64,000 nucleotides of DNA, from NCBI GenBank assembly GCA_028023455.1, contig JAQFVV010012420.1, positions 5,721,770-5,785,769 of the forward strand, in the 5' to 3' direction. A program made the position numbers and the translations under genes. The first letter of the stretch is position 1; every line of letters starts with the position of its first letter. A model generated the notes under the pieces. That model was not told the DNA's origin. It did not search any database and was given only the letters and a program-made list of their open reading frames with translations. This document shows, piece after piece, positions 24,087 through 33,679 of this stretch. Origin of the DNA: Epiperipatus broadwayi (Eukaryota > Onychophora > Udeonychophora > Euonychophora > Peripatidae).

Positions 24087-24500
24087 CTGAGAGCACTGCA
24101 TCTAGATCTTAGGATCTAATGCAACCCTCTAGCAACCACCTTTTATCTCTACTTAACTACTAAACTATGAGAATGAAATTGAAAACACAAAAAATATTTT
24201 CAATCTAAGCTCAATAGCCTAAATAGTCATATGGGTCTGAACTCAGTTCAGCACCCATACATTTTGGTGTCTTTGGCTCTTTTACAACCATAGCCACCAC
24301 TATCCTATTAGGCAGGATTGGTATTAAACCATTAAGCATCACATGATCACATTTCCTTTACTATTTAGGCTATTGAGCTTAGATTGAAAATATTTTTTGT
24401 GTTTTCAATTTCATTCTCATAGTTTAGTAGTTAAGTAGAGATAAAAGGTGGTTGCTAGAGGGTTGCATTAGATCCTAAGATCTAGATGCAGTGCTCTCAG

Positions 24501-24559
24501 ATCCAAAGCTCCTCACTGACGAAGGCCACAAGCCAGAAACTAGTCTGGGGATATTGGAT
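24501..24559 (+). ncRNA. Type I hammerhead ribozyme, family 1, unit 1
   Basis: Elements in order: ATCCAA (24501-24506) and TCCTCA (24510-24515) form the 5' side of helix I. The core is CTGACGA (24516-24522). Helix II is GGC (24524-24526) with GCC (24532-24534) around a CACAA loop. The second core is GAA (24536-24538). Helix III is very short, AC (24539-24540) with GT (24543-24544) around TA. C24545 is the cleavage-site base. The 3' side of helix I is TGGGGA (24546-24551) and TTGGAT (24554-24559). Both helix I segments pair, with one G-U, around an asymmetric internal loop (AGC/TA) suited to loop contacts. Two-pair helix III hammerheads are the form known from Penelope-like elements and retrozymes. 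An A·A mismatch sits where the first helix II pair should be (24523/24535). Confidence 0.85.
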
Positions 24560-24954
24560 GAGTAGGCATTAGATAGGGATTTTATGCACAAGCCTTCTGG
24601 CATCCATTGATTACTCTGTTTAGCACAGGTGGCAATACTGTATGGAGAGTTTTGCTCTGTTTATCAACAATTAATGTGCTAGTAAAGGAAATGTGATCAT
24701 GTGATGCTTAATGGTTTAATACCAATCCTGCCTAATAGGATAGTGGTGGCTATGGTTGTAAAAGAGCCAAAGACACCAAAATGTATGGGTGCTGAACTGA
24801 GTTCAGACCCATATGACTATTTAGGCTATTGAGCTTAGATTGAAAATATTTTGTGTTTTCAATTTCATTCTCATAGTTTAGTAGTTAAGTAGAGATAAAA
24901 GGTGGTTGCTAGAGGGTTGCATTAGATCCTAAGATCTAGATGCAGTGCTCTCAG

Positions 24955-25013
24955 ATCCAAAGCTCCTCACTGACGAAGGCCACAAGCCAGAAACTAGTCT
25001 GGGGATATTGGAT
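24955..25013 (+). ncRNA. Type I hammerhead ribozyme, family 1, unit 2
   Basis: Same sequence and fold as the previous unit. Expected cut after C24999. Self-cleavage at this and the previous site would release a 454-nt RNA. Confidence 0.85.
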
Positions 25014-25410
25014 GAGTAGGCATTAGATAGGGATTTTATGCACAAGCCTTCTGGCGTCCATTGATTACTCTGTTTAGCACAGGTGGCAATACTGTATGGA
25101 GAGTTTTGCTCTGTTTATCAACAATTAATGTGCTAGTAAAGGAAATGTGATCATGTGATGCTTAATGGTTTAATACCAATCCTGCCTAATAGGATAGTGG
25201 TGGCTAAGGTTGTAAAAGAGCCAAAGACACCAAAATGTATGGGTGCTGAACTGAGTTCAGACCCATATGACTATTTAGGCTATTGAGCTTAGATTGAAAA
25301 TATTTTTTGTGTTTTCAATTTCATTCTCATAGTTTAGTAGTTAAGTAGAGATAAAAGGTGGTTGCTAGAGGGTTGCATTAGATCCTAAGATCTAGATGCA
25401 GTGCTCTCAG

Positions 25411-25469
25411 ATCCAAAGCTCCTCACTGACGAAGGCCACAAGCCAGAAACTAGTCTGGGGATATTGGAT
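25411..25469 (+). ncRNA. Type I hammerhead ribozyme, family 1, unit 3
   Basis: Same sequence and fold as units 1 and 2. Expected cut after C25455, giving a 456-nt fragment from the unit 2 site. Confidence 0.85.
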
Positions 25470-25621
25470 GAGTAGGCATTAGATAGGGATTTTATGCACA
25501 AGCCTTCTGGCGTCCATTGATTACTCTGTTTAGCACAGGTGGCAATACTGTATGGAGAGTTTTGCTCTGTTTATCAACAATTAATGTGCTAGTAAAGGAA
25601 ATGTGATCATGTGATGCTTAA

Positions 25622-25633
25622 ACGTTTAAATCT
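25622..25633. repeat. Target-site duplication, right copy
   Basis: ACGTTTAAATCT, identical to 23909-23920, directly after the array. The following sequence (GCAATTAAAAA) continues the LTR. Confidence 0.85.
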
Positions 25634-26034
25634 GCAATTAAAAAAAAAGTATAAATCTTTCTTTATTAAAATTCATCAATCCAAGAAAAAAAATCATTAT
25701 TTTCTATATGTGAAAAAAAAAGATAAACTTTTATTATTGATTTTATAATTTTAAATTATGATATAAATACATCACTCGTATTTATTTAAAGCTGGCATTT
25801 TGTAAAATATTACATTTTTAATTTTTGAAATGATGTTGTCATACAAAGTGTAATAATCACTTGAGGCAGTCTTATCAAATTGAAAAACATGACTTAATCC
25901 TTATGATTTCTTATCTGTCCTGCTAAAAGTAGTGTCCAATCCTTAAGAAGAGAACAGCACTCTGGCTTAAATGAAAGCTGTGTAACAAATCAGATACAGT
26001 GGACAGTGCTGCTTAATCAATCCAGAGATCAGAG

Positions 26035-26043
26035 TATATATAG
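26035..26043 (+). promoter_or_regulatory. Possible TATA box in the 5' LTR-specific block
   Basis: TATATATAG follows a more G/C-balanced stretch (25915-26034) and precedes AGTTCAGAGGAGAG by about 15 bases. The setting looks like an LTR core promoter, but TA runs are common in this window. Confidence 0.25.
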
Positions 26044-26456
26044 TTGAGTTTGAAGTTCAGAGGAGAGATTTAAAGATTTTATTTTAGAATTTTAAAAGGA
26101 GTTAAAGAAGTAAGAAAAATGAAGAGTTAAAAAGTTAAAATTTTTATCTAAGTGTTACTTAACTGTTTAGTTGACAGCTGATTTTTATCACCTTGGAATA
26201 TAACATTTACAGCCACTGTTGATGATGAAAAAAGAAAATCTTAATAAGGAAATCATAATGATGGAAGACTAATTGGTAACAGCTTCCTCTCTTCATCCAA
26301 AGCCATGGTTCTCCAAGATTTGCCTGGGTGAACATCATAGAAAGTAAATAATGCCATTCGCTTAAATACAATGACCCCTTTTTTGAATGAAGTAGCATCC
26401 TGAAGTGAAGGAACAAACTGGATAAAATGAAGGTAACAATTTCATGAAATATTCAA

Positions 26457-26712
26457 TACTTATGTGTGTTTATAAAAGACAAAACAAAACATCTTTCTTC
26501 TAAGAAAAAAAATTATGAATAAATATAGCTATGTGAAAATAGTTTTATCAGTGATAAATTATAAATACTAAAAATATCTATAATCAAAAGGCATTTATTT
26601 AATACTTTTATGTGTTTATAAAAGACAAAACAAAACATCTTTCTTAAAGAAAATTATGAATAAATGTAGCTATGTGAAAATACATTTTATTAGTGATAAA
26701 TTATAAATGAAA
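26457..26712. repeat. Direct tandem duplication, about 148-bp unit
   Basis: TATGTGTGTTTATAAAAGAC at 26461 recurs as TATGTGTTTATAAAAGAC at 26609. Both are followed by AAAACAAAACATCTTTCTT, ATTATGAATAAAT, TAGCTATGTGAAAATA and GTGATAAATTATAAAT. Confidence 0.85.
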
Positions 26713-26797
26713 CTGCTTATCAACTTATATGTAGAAACATATGTCTGTGGCAGACCAAACAACAATATTTATGCTATATATTAGAATAACTAAATAA

Positions 26798-27118
26798 TGA
26801 ATTACAAATGCTTACATGCATATTGATTGTATATAAATAAAATAATGAAACTTATGTGCATAAATGCACATTTATACTTGACTGCATTATGAATAGTCCA
26901 CAAACATGGAATTGCTTACATTACCTGTTTACCTACCTATGATAAATTTAAAAATAATGAAGTACTATATGAATTACAAATGCTTACATGAATATTGATT
27001 GTATATAAATAAAATAATGAAACTAATGCACACAAATGTACATTTATACTTGACTGAATTATAGAAGCTTCACAAATCTGGAAATGCTGATCTTACCTAT
27101 TTACCTACCTAAAAAGGA
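26798..27118. repeat. Direct tandem duplication, about 172-bp unit
   Basis: TGAATTACAAATGCTTACAT at 26798 recurs at 26970. Both continue with ATTGATTGTATATAAATAAA, CATTTATACTTGACTG and end with TTTACCTACCTA. The second copy runs into the part shared with the 3' LTR, so one unit belongs to the original LTR and the other is an expansion. Confidence 0.85.
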
Positions 27119-28106
27119 TATACAGATATGGAGCAAATAGTTAAAAATATTCATGCAGTATTGGTAGATGTCTACTTGATAAAAGACCCTTTGAATTCTT
27201 TACCCAAGATAAATTAAAATGAGCCTTCATTTGAAATGAAGAATGAACTTTATTAGAAGGACATGCAAATGAACTATTAATCAATAAAGTGCTTCTAACC
27301 TTTTCATAAATGAACTGAAAATGAATTGTCACATGGATATGAAGCAACTTTATTAGAAGGACTTGCAAATTATTTGTTGTTAAATAAAATTGTTGTTACT
27401 TAAAATTAATTTTAGTTATCCAGTTGTTCAGTTCTATTTTTTTTTGCATCACTTATCATTCATTGCATTTGTTCATGAGAATTTCATGCCTCCTTAGCTA
27501 TGTCTGGCATAACTAGGCCTAGGTAAGTCAGGTTGTAGTGAGATGGAATTCTAGTGGAGTCGTTTGGAAAACCAAACACAGAAATGTCTAGATGCTTCTA
27601 GTCTCTATGGTTCTACATCCTCTGATGAGCAGGAAATATTGTTGTAGGGGGGGGTAACATCTGCATTGAAGAATGCCAATTGATGGTTCCTTCCTACAAT
27701 ATGCTCATCAGGAAATTGTTACAACCAAAGTAATAAAGGGGTTGTTTGGGTCCGGTTACCTTTGTCACCTTACTGTGAGGCCTGATCTAGCTAGCCTATC
27801 CATAGGTATAAACAGCTAGAAATGAATAATAAATAAAAAAGAAGAAATGGAAAAGGCATAAGCAAATCACGATTCTGTAATGTGAACAGTGCGTGTGATG
27901 CAGTGATGTGATTTATTCAAAGAGTGGAAAAATAAAATTTTAAAAGAATAAATAAAAATGAATGGCATAAATGATGAATAGGCATAACAAAGACTTGTAG
28001 TTAAATCATGGTGTGGATGGAGAGAGAAGCTTATCAAAATTGAAATAAAAAGTACAAATAAAATAAATAAAAAATATTGATGATAACCAGATCAAAAGCA
28101 AAAAAG

Positions 28107-29363
28107 ATGATAAATACAGAAAGTATAGAAAATCTTCCTGGGGAAGAAGATAAACAAGAAGTCAAAGCAGATGGTCAAAAGCAATCACAGAAAACAGGGG
28201 AGATGTCCATGTTAGCCCAGTTATGGAAATGATAAAAGAAAATAACCAAAAAAAGAGGGGAACAGAGAGAAGACAACAAGAAAAGAGAGGAAGACAAAAA
28301 AGAACATAGAGAACAGAGAGAAGAAGATAACAAGAAAACAGAGGAAGATAAAAAAGAACTCAAATTGAAAGAACAAGTCAGAGAAATAACTGAAAATGAA
28401 AAGTTCAACCAGTTAATAAAAGAAATAACTAACAAAATATTAAAAATTAAGGAGGAAGTGATGGAGAAAGTAAAAGGCTCACTAATAGAGCAAGAAGTCA
28501 AAATGACCCAGATATGCAAGGCCATGGATATAAAAATAATAAGAATTCAAGAATCCATGCAGGAGAAAGTGGATATATTGACCAACCAGATGAAAGAGAT
28601 AGAAATAAAAAATAGCAATATATTGCCTAAACAAATAAAGGCAGAAACAATCCCAAAGAAAAGTCAAAAAGAGAATTATCAAGTTAGTCATGAAATCCCG
28701 ATAACCAACCAGATGTCTGGAATTGTAAATCAATTCTTAAAAATCAGAACTTTTTCAGGGATCTGTAGTGAAGCACCTATAGATCATGTAAAAAGTTTAG
28801 AGAGGTACTTCAGTATTAATGCCTTAACAGAAGAGGCAAAAACTGGCAATATCATGTAGTCATCTCCAAGATGCAGCACAAGTATTGTGGGATTCATTGT
28901 TCACCCAACCTACACATTTTGATGATTTTAAAAGAGCTGTTACTGGAGTGATGATTATCAGGAAGGGTTTAAATACAAGGTGTCCCAGGAGAAATGTCCA
29001 CCTGCAGAGCCTTATACACCCTTCTTTAGAAGACAGGTGACAAAGTTAAGAGCCTTGACATTTGACCCCCTATCTGAACTCCAGATTATTAGATTGATAC
29101 AGCACAGCTTTACAAGTTATATAGAAAGAATGCTAATTGGGACTAATTGTCGATCTATTAAGCAGGTTGCTGAACTATTAACAGCCTATGAGAGCTGCGG
29201 TTCATCAGCAACCGAGGAAGGAGGACCATGGAAAAGGCAAAAAAGATATTCAACAGGCAATAGGCATAGCCCATACCAAATCCAGATTATAAAAAGATCA
29301 AATAGTGATTATAACTTGCAGAAAGATGTGGCTAGAAACCCAAGCCACCATGATATGGCCTGA
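28107..29363 (+). pseudogene. Gag-like polyprotein, broken by frameshifts
   Basis: Start chosen at the ATG at 28107 (MINTESIENLPGEEDKQEVK). That frame stops at about 28230, and a shifted frame continues as a charged repeat-like stretch (EEDKKEHREQREEDNKKTEE), very likely coiled coil. From 28365 comes KEQVREITENEKFNQLIKEI and, near 28740, FLKIRTFSGICSEAPIDHV. Another frame at 28861 reads HLQDAAQVLWDSLFTQPTHF then DDFKRAV, which fits the retrotransposon gag core (A-x-x-W/L-x-x-S...F-x-x-F-K-x-x-F). The last piece (28980-29363) ends Arg/Lys-rich (WKRQKRYSTGNRHS). No CCHC zinc knuckle is seen. At least two frameshifts and one in-frame stop make it non-functional. It would have formed the particle of the LTR element. 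Confidence 0.6.
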
Positions 29364-29399
29364 AAAACACCCTAAAATAGGACAAAATAGAAGTCCATC

Positions 29400-30056
29400 T
29401 GAAAATAAAGAATGATGCCAAAGGATAACTGATCATGATCATCAGTCTCTCAAGCCAGGTTGTAGATACAATACAGAACAATAAAATAGTGGTAGCGGGT
29501 GGAAGAAGTTTGTGAGTGGAATGTAGTGTGCATGAATTTGTTTTTATGTTGAGGTGGGTGGATGATTGAGCAGAGCTTCTTGGATGCATTGTGTTATGAT
29601 GCTCTGAAGTATATGCTCGGCACTATCCAGACCTGGATGTTGAGCTCATAGAGTAGTCAAGCAGTGTGTATATATAGGCCTCATGAATAGACCTTGGTTT
29701 TGTAAATAGACCAAATGAATAAGTCCTTAAGACTCACAGAAGCTGAGCAGGGTTGGCTCAGTGCCAAATTTTTTCTGACTCCTACTCTTAGTTGGATGAT
29801 CCCTTTAGGTACAAGAGGGATAGTGCTTAAAAATGAGATATTTTCTTGTGACATCATGGGGTAGTGTGTACTGGTAGTTTGTGCTTGGACATCTGATTAT
29901 TCTAGCATTGGAGGCTACAATTCATGTATTCACTTTTCTGGCTCAGTTTACCTATTTCATCAGCAAATCTAAAACCAGTAGAGATGCAGCAATGAAAAAT
30001 GATGTGCATAGTATATGGAATAAAATTGTATTTCCAGGTGATTTCATCCCAAAAAT
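29400..30056 (+). other. Internal region between gag and 3' LTR, no pol
   Basis: No reverse transcriptase, RNase H, protease or integrase motif in any frame. The 64-codon frame at 29881-30075 (+) and overlapping minus frames have no recognised motif. A 5S rRNA-like patch lies at 29731-29803. Confidence 0.5.
29731..29803 (+). other. 5S rRNA-like internal promoter sequence, degenerate
   Basis: CACAGAAGCTGAGCAGGGTT (29736-29755) resembles the 5S rRNA segment containing AAGCTAAGCAGGGTCGGGCC. About 34 bases later TTAGTTGGATGATCCC resembles TTAGTACTTGGATGGGAGACC. Order and spacing agree with 5S rRNA boxes A and C. A 5S-derived SINE (SINE3-type) fragment or a captured 5S piece would explain it. The match is partial and judged by eye. 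Confidence 0.4.
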
Positions 30057-30070
30057 TTGGTGGGAGGTAA
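30057..30070 (+). other. Polypurine tract of the LTR element
   Basis: TTGGTGGGAGGTAA lies immediately before TGTAAC, the first bases of the 3' LTR, where plus-strand priming occurs in LTR retroelements. Confidence 0.55.
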
Positions 30071-31273
30071 TGTAACAGGTATACTGTTCCACATATATAT
30101 TCAAAGGGTCCCCCCCAATTAAAAAGACTAGCATGATTTGTTGTTAAAGAAATAAGAAAAAAAGGAAACAAATATGTTTAAATCTGCAATTAAAAAAAAG
30201 TACTTTCATTGTTGATTTTATAATTTTAAATTATGATATAAATTTGCTTTTAAATTATGATATAAATTTGCTTCACAAATTTGGAATTGTCATCTTACTT
30301 ATTTACCTACAAAATTAACAAAGCGTATGCAGCGTATGCCACACTTGAATGAGAAGCAATAAAGATACACAGAAATTATTACATGCTAAGCGCTTTGAGG
30401 CCTTTTGCCTCATATTCATAGCGGTACTGTGAGCTGCAGAATGAAAAAAATTCTGCAGCTCACAGTACCGCTATGAATATGAGGCAAAAGGCCTCGAAAG
30501 CACTTAGCGTGTAATAATTTCTGTGTATCTTTATAGCTTCTCATTCAAGTGTGGCATACGCTTTGTTAATTTTGTATATTAAATTATCGAATGAGAAGTC
30601 TTAAAATCTTTAATATTTTATTTACCTACATAAAAAGGATATACAGATATGGAACGAATAGTTAAAAATATTCATGCAGTATTGGTAGATGTCTACTTGA
30701 TAAAAAACCTTTTGAATTCTTTACCCAAGATAAATTAAAATGAGCCTTCATTTGAAATGAAAGATGAACTTTATTAGAAGGACTTGCAAATGAACTATTG
30801 ATCAATAAAGTGCTTCTAACCTTTTCATAAATGAACTGAAAATGAACCATCACTTGGGATATGATGGAACTTTATTAGAAGGACTTGCAAATTAATTGTT
30901 GTTAAATAAAATTGTTGTTACTTAAAATTAATTTTAGTTATCCAGTTGTTCAGTTCTATTTTTTTTGCATCACTTATCATTCAATTGCATTTGTTCATGA
31001 GAATTTCATGCCTCCTGAGCTACATCTGGCATAACTAAACCTAGGTAAGTCAGGTTGTAGTGAGTGGCACTGTTTGGAAAACCAAACACAGAAATGTCTA
31101 AATGCTTCCAGTCTCTATGGTGCTACATCCTCTGATGAACAGGAAATATTGTTGTAGGGGGGGGGGATAACATCTGCATTGGAGAATGCCAATCGATGGT
31201 TCCTTCCTACAATATGCTCATCAGGAAATTGTTACAACCGAGGTAATAAAGGGGTTGTTCAGGTCTGGTTACA
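30071..31273 (+). repeat. 3' LTR, carrying a palindromic insertion
   Basis: Starts TGTAACAGGTATACTGTTCC and ends GGTTACA. Shares with the 5' LTR the start, the TTTTATAATTTTAAATTATG stretch, and about 660 bases at the end (ATACAGATATGGA..., GTTACTTAAAATTAATTTTA, CAATATGCTCATCAGGAAAT). A near-perfect palindrome occupies 30310-30578. A small duplication (TTAAATTATGATATAAATTT twice, about 30225-30270) marks the place where the 5' LTR has about 1.3 kb of extra sequence. Confidence 0.75.
30310..30578. repeat. Long near-perfect palindrome inside the 3' LTR
   Basis: Left arm from AAAATTAACAAAGCGTATG at 30310 to the centre near 30446-30453 (TGAAAAAAA). The right arm returns to CATACGCTTTGTTAATTTT at about 30575. 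Inner arms pair without error over more than 40 bases (CAGCTCACAGTACCGCTATG and its complement). There is a short tandem (GCGTATGCAGCGTATGC) in the left arm only. It encodes nothing and looks like two copies of one small repeat joined head to head. Confidence 0.9.
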
Positions 31274-33675
31274 ATATATATTACTAGCTAATCTAAAAAA
31301 ATAAAAAATAAGAATTTCGAGAAGATAGAAATGGATAAGATTTAATATGACTAATTTGACAAAAGTTAGGCAAATGGGATTCAACAGATGATAGGATGAC
31401 AATAAAAAAATAGGTATGCAGATGCTATGTGTAAAATGAGGAAGGATTGCATGTGGAAGAGGAAAATTAGCATACTGAATTCAGATATTAAACAGAAGTT
31501 AAATATAAAATATAGCTAAAGATCTAATAATATAAATAAATAAAAAGTTTTATCATTGATAAAATTTAAAAAGAATGAATCAACAATTCAATATGAAAAC
31601 AATAAAAAAACAACATATGTTACCAATAGTTGATTGGTAAGATAATTTCTTTCTATAGAATTCCATTATTTAGCACAATATCATGTCAGTTTAGAAAATA
31701 TTGTGGCTAGCATATTTAGTCATAATCCTGTTCAATTAACTCTCAATATCTATGGGCTAATAACTTACATAAAGCAGTGCTGAATTTGGCTGTTGGTGAG
31801 AGAATAAATGTAAATATCTCAGCTTCAGAGAAATGATCCAAAGTATCAAAAAATGTTCCACTGTCTAGCAGATGAATCTGTCTTAGAGTTTAATTGATGA
31901 TATTAGTTATAGAAGTAAATTTGGATGGTTTTTAAATGGAAATGACTTCTATTTTTTAAAAAAATTTATCTATTTCTTTGAAAATAAAAGATTTTATTAA
32001 ATGTGAATTATCAGTTCTTACTTATAAATTGGGAATACAATTTTAACTGATAAAATAATAAAAAGTCAATCCAACAAATAAACCAATTAAATAACTAGTT
32101 CAATGAATCTACTTTTGTTCACAATAAAATAGGAGAGATCTCTATAAATCTGAATTTCATTTGAAAAAATGAAGTGAGTTACTTAATAATGTCTAAAAAA
32201 GTAATCATGAGTGTGAAATTCCTCCCTCATTAATGCACAATGTATATTTTTGTCAAATGCAGTTAGATACATTAAAATTCTGAGAGGAAAAATTGCACAA
32301 GTAATACTGACTCTTTCATGAAACAAACCAATATGGCTGAAAATGTTCAATTTTATTAATCATGATATTCTTCTAACCTGTTTGTTGTTACTAACAGTAA
32401 CTAACAGTTTATAATCTGGTCTATTCTAGTGGGCATAAACTTAAATAACTAATGTTTAAATATATTATAAATAACTTTAATAAACGATTAAACTTTACAT
32501 TCTGTTTATTCTTATTTTTATATATTATATAAAAATATTATAACAAAATAAAGAATTTAATATTTATTTCAATAAACCCCATTGATTATTTTTTAAGGGT
32601 ATTTAAAGTTGAAGTGTTATAATTTTAATAATTATGTGTAGGATTGTTCTAGTTAGCCTTTTATATATGATTAATTAAACTAACTTTCACGACACAAATA
32701 TTTGAAATCTAATAACACTCACACGCAAATATGACTATCAAATTACTAAAATCAACTCATGTTTCAAAATAATTTCTGAGTTTACTCACAATTGCATACA
32801 ATATTATCGATATTTGCTTTAAAACTCTTTAAGAGCTTTATTTATATATTTTCCCTCCGAAAATCATTTATATCATTAAAAAAGTTTATACTTTTAGTCT
32901 CAGTCAAAAATTGGAAAGTTTTGTTGTGGATTACTTTAGTTTATCACGTTCACTTTCACAGTCCAGCGGTATCATAACTAAAAAATAGCATGTCTGCTTT
33001 CGAATGTGATCTGACAGAAATAAATTACCTGTGCCAAGAAGCACTACAACATGCATGTTAGATTCAGTTTAATAACAGTATGGTTCTATTTTCCTACTCT
33101 TAATAATAGTCATTTTTATTCTAAATCATATATATACACACAGACACATTACAAATCTGCCTTTTTCTTTTTAAAAAGAAAAAGATTTAAAAAAATATTG
33201 CAATTATTTTTGAATTAGCGTTTTTAAATTATAAATGAATATAATTGCATTTTTTGAAAATAATTACTTTTATAAATATTGACTAAGAATTAAATTTAAA
33301 TAAAATTGCAATTTAATATTTGTAATAGAACTATATCTTTATTTCATTAAATTCATGCTATAAGCAAAATTTAAAAAATATAATAATTAAAAAAAAAAAC
33401 TTAAATAATTATTTAAAAATTTATTAAAATAAAACTTCAATGACGAAAGAATCCTAAACATTTCTTCAAAGAGTATCTAAAAAGGAGTAAACAACCTTTG
33501 AACTAATCAATTGCTAGGCGATAAGAAAATAAATCTAACGTTTTATTTTTTTTAGTTTGGAATAAATATATCCAATTACTAATTAATAATTGATTGACTA
33601 TGGGGTACTTAAAAATAGAATACTAAATAAAAAATTGTAAGCCTGCTTTAACCTAAAAAGATCTGAAGTTTCTTC
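31274..33675. other. A/T-rich spacer, no gene seen
   Basis: Nothing recognised. The 61-codon frame at 32792-32977 has no motif. Confidence 0.5.
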
Positions 33676-33679
33676 TGGA

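Larger units (their letters stand above)
23921..25621. mobile_element. Multimeric hammerhead element, family 1 (retrozyme-like array)
   Basis: One minus-strand unit (23921-24360) is followed head-to-head by plus-strand units starting at 24361, 24817 and 25271 (the last partial, ending at 25621). Units are about 455 bp and nearly identical. Each has a hammerhead, a tRNA-like stretch beginning GTGATCATGTGATGCTTA and containing GAGTTCAGACCC (B-box-like, 24799-24810), and no coding frame. The whole array is bounded by 12-bp direct repeats, and the empty site is seen in the other LTR. Known animal retrozymes are small non-coding retroelements present as tandem copies with type I hammerheads. This array fits that description, but the inverted first unit is unusual. 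Confidence 0.8.
23807..27760 (+). repeat. 5' LTR, inflated by an insertion and internal expansion
   Basis: It aligns with the 3' LTR at its start (TATACTGTTCCATG, GACTAGCATGATTTGTT), at the stretch after the insertion (TTTTATAATTTTAAATTATG) and over 27062-27760. A 1.7-kb insertion occupies 23921-25621. A further block at about 25775-27060 has no partner in the 3' LTR. That block includes a TATATATA at 26035-26042, and two pairs of direct duplications. Either this is sequence the 3' LTR has lost, or another insertion. Confidence 0.75.
23807..31273 (+). mobile_element. Gag-only LTR retrotransposon with two nested insertions
   Basis: Two long direct repeats flank an internal region of 2.3 kb (27761-30070) that holds a decayed gag-like frame and no recognisable protease, reverse transcriptase or integrase. 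The 3' LTR starts TGTAAC and ends GTTACA, a perfect short inverted terminal pair. It is preceded by the purine-rich tract GGTGGGAGGTAA. The 5' LTR end is GTTACC, one mutation off. Without pol the element would depend on another element. I cannot define a clean target-site duplication because both flanks are TA-rich. Strand is set by gag and by the polypurine tract. Confidence 0.75.

Noticed and set aside
27622-27640. CTGATGA followed by GAAAT in the 5' LTR (and the same at 31132 in the 3' LTR) as a hammerhead
   Set aside because: Only GCAG or ACAG separates the two core boxes, so helix II cannot form. It is better explained as part of an imperfect hairpin with TGCTCATCA about 90 bases later.
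28175-28733. Minus-strand frames of 116 and 83 codons over the gag region as genes
   Set aside because: They are the reverse reading of the charged gag sequence (Glu/Lys runs read as Phe/Leu/Ser).
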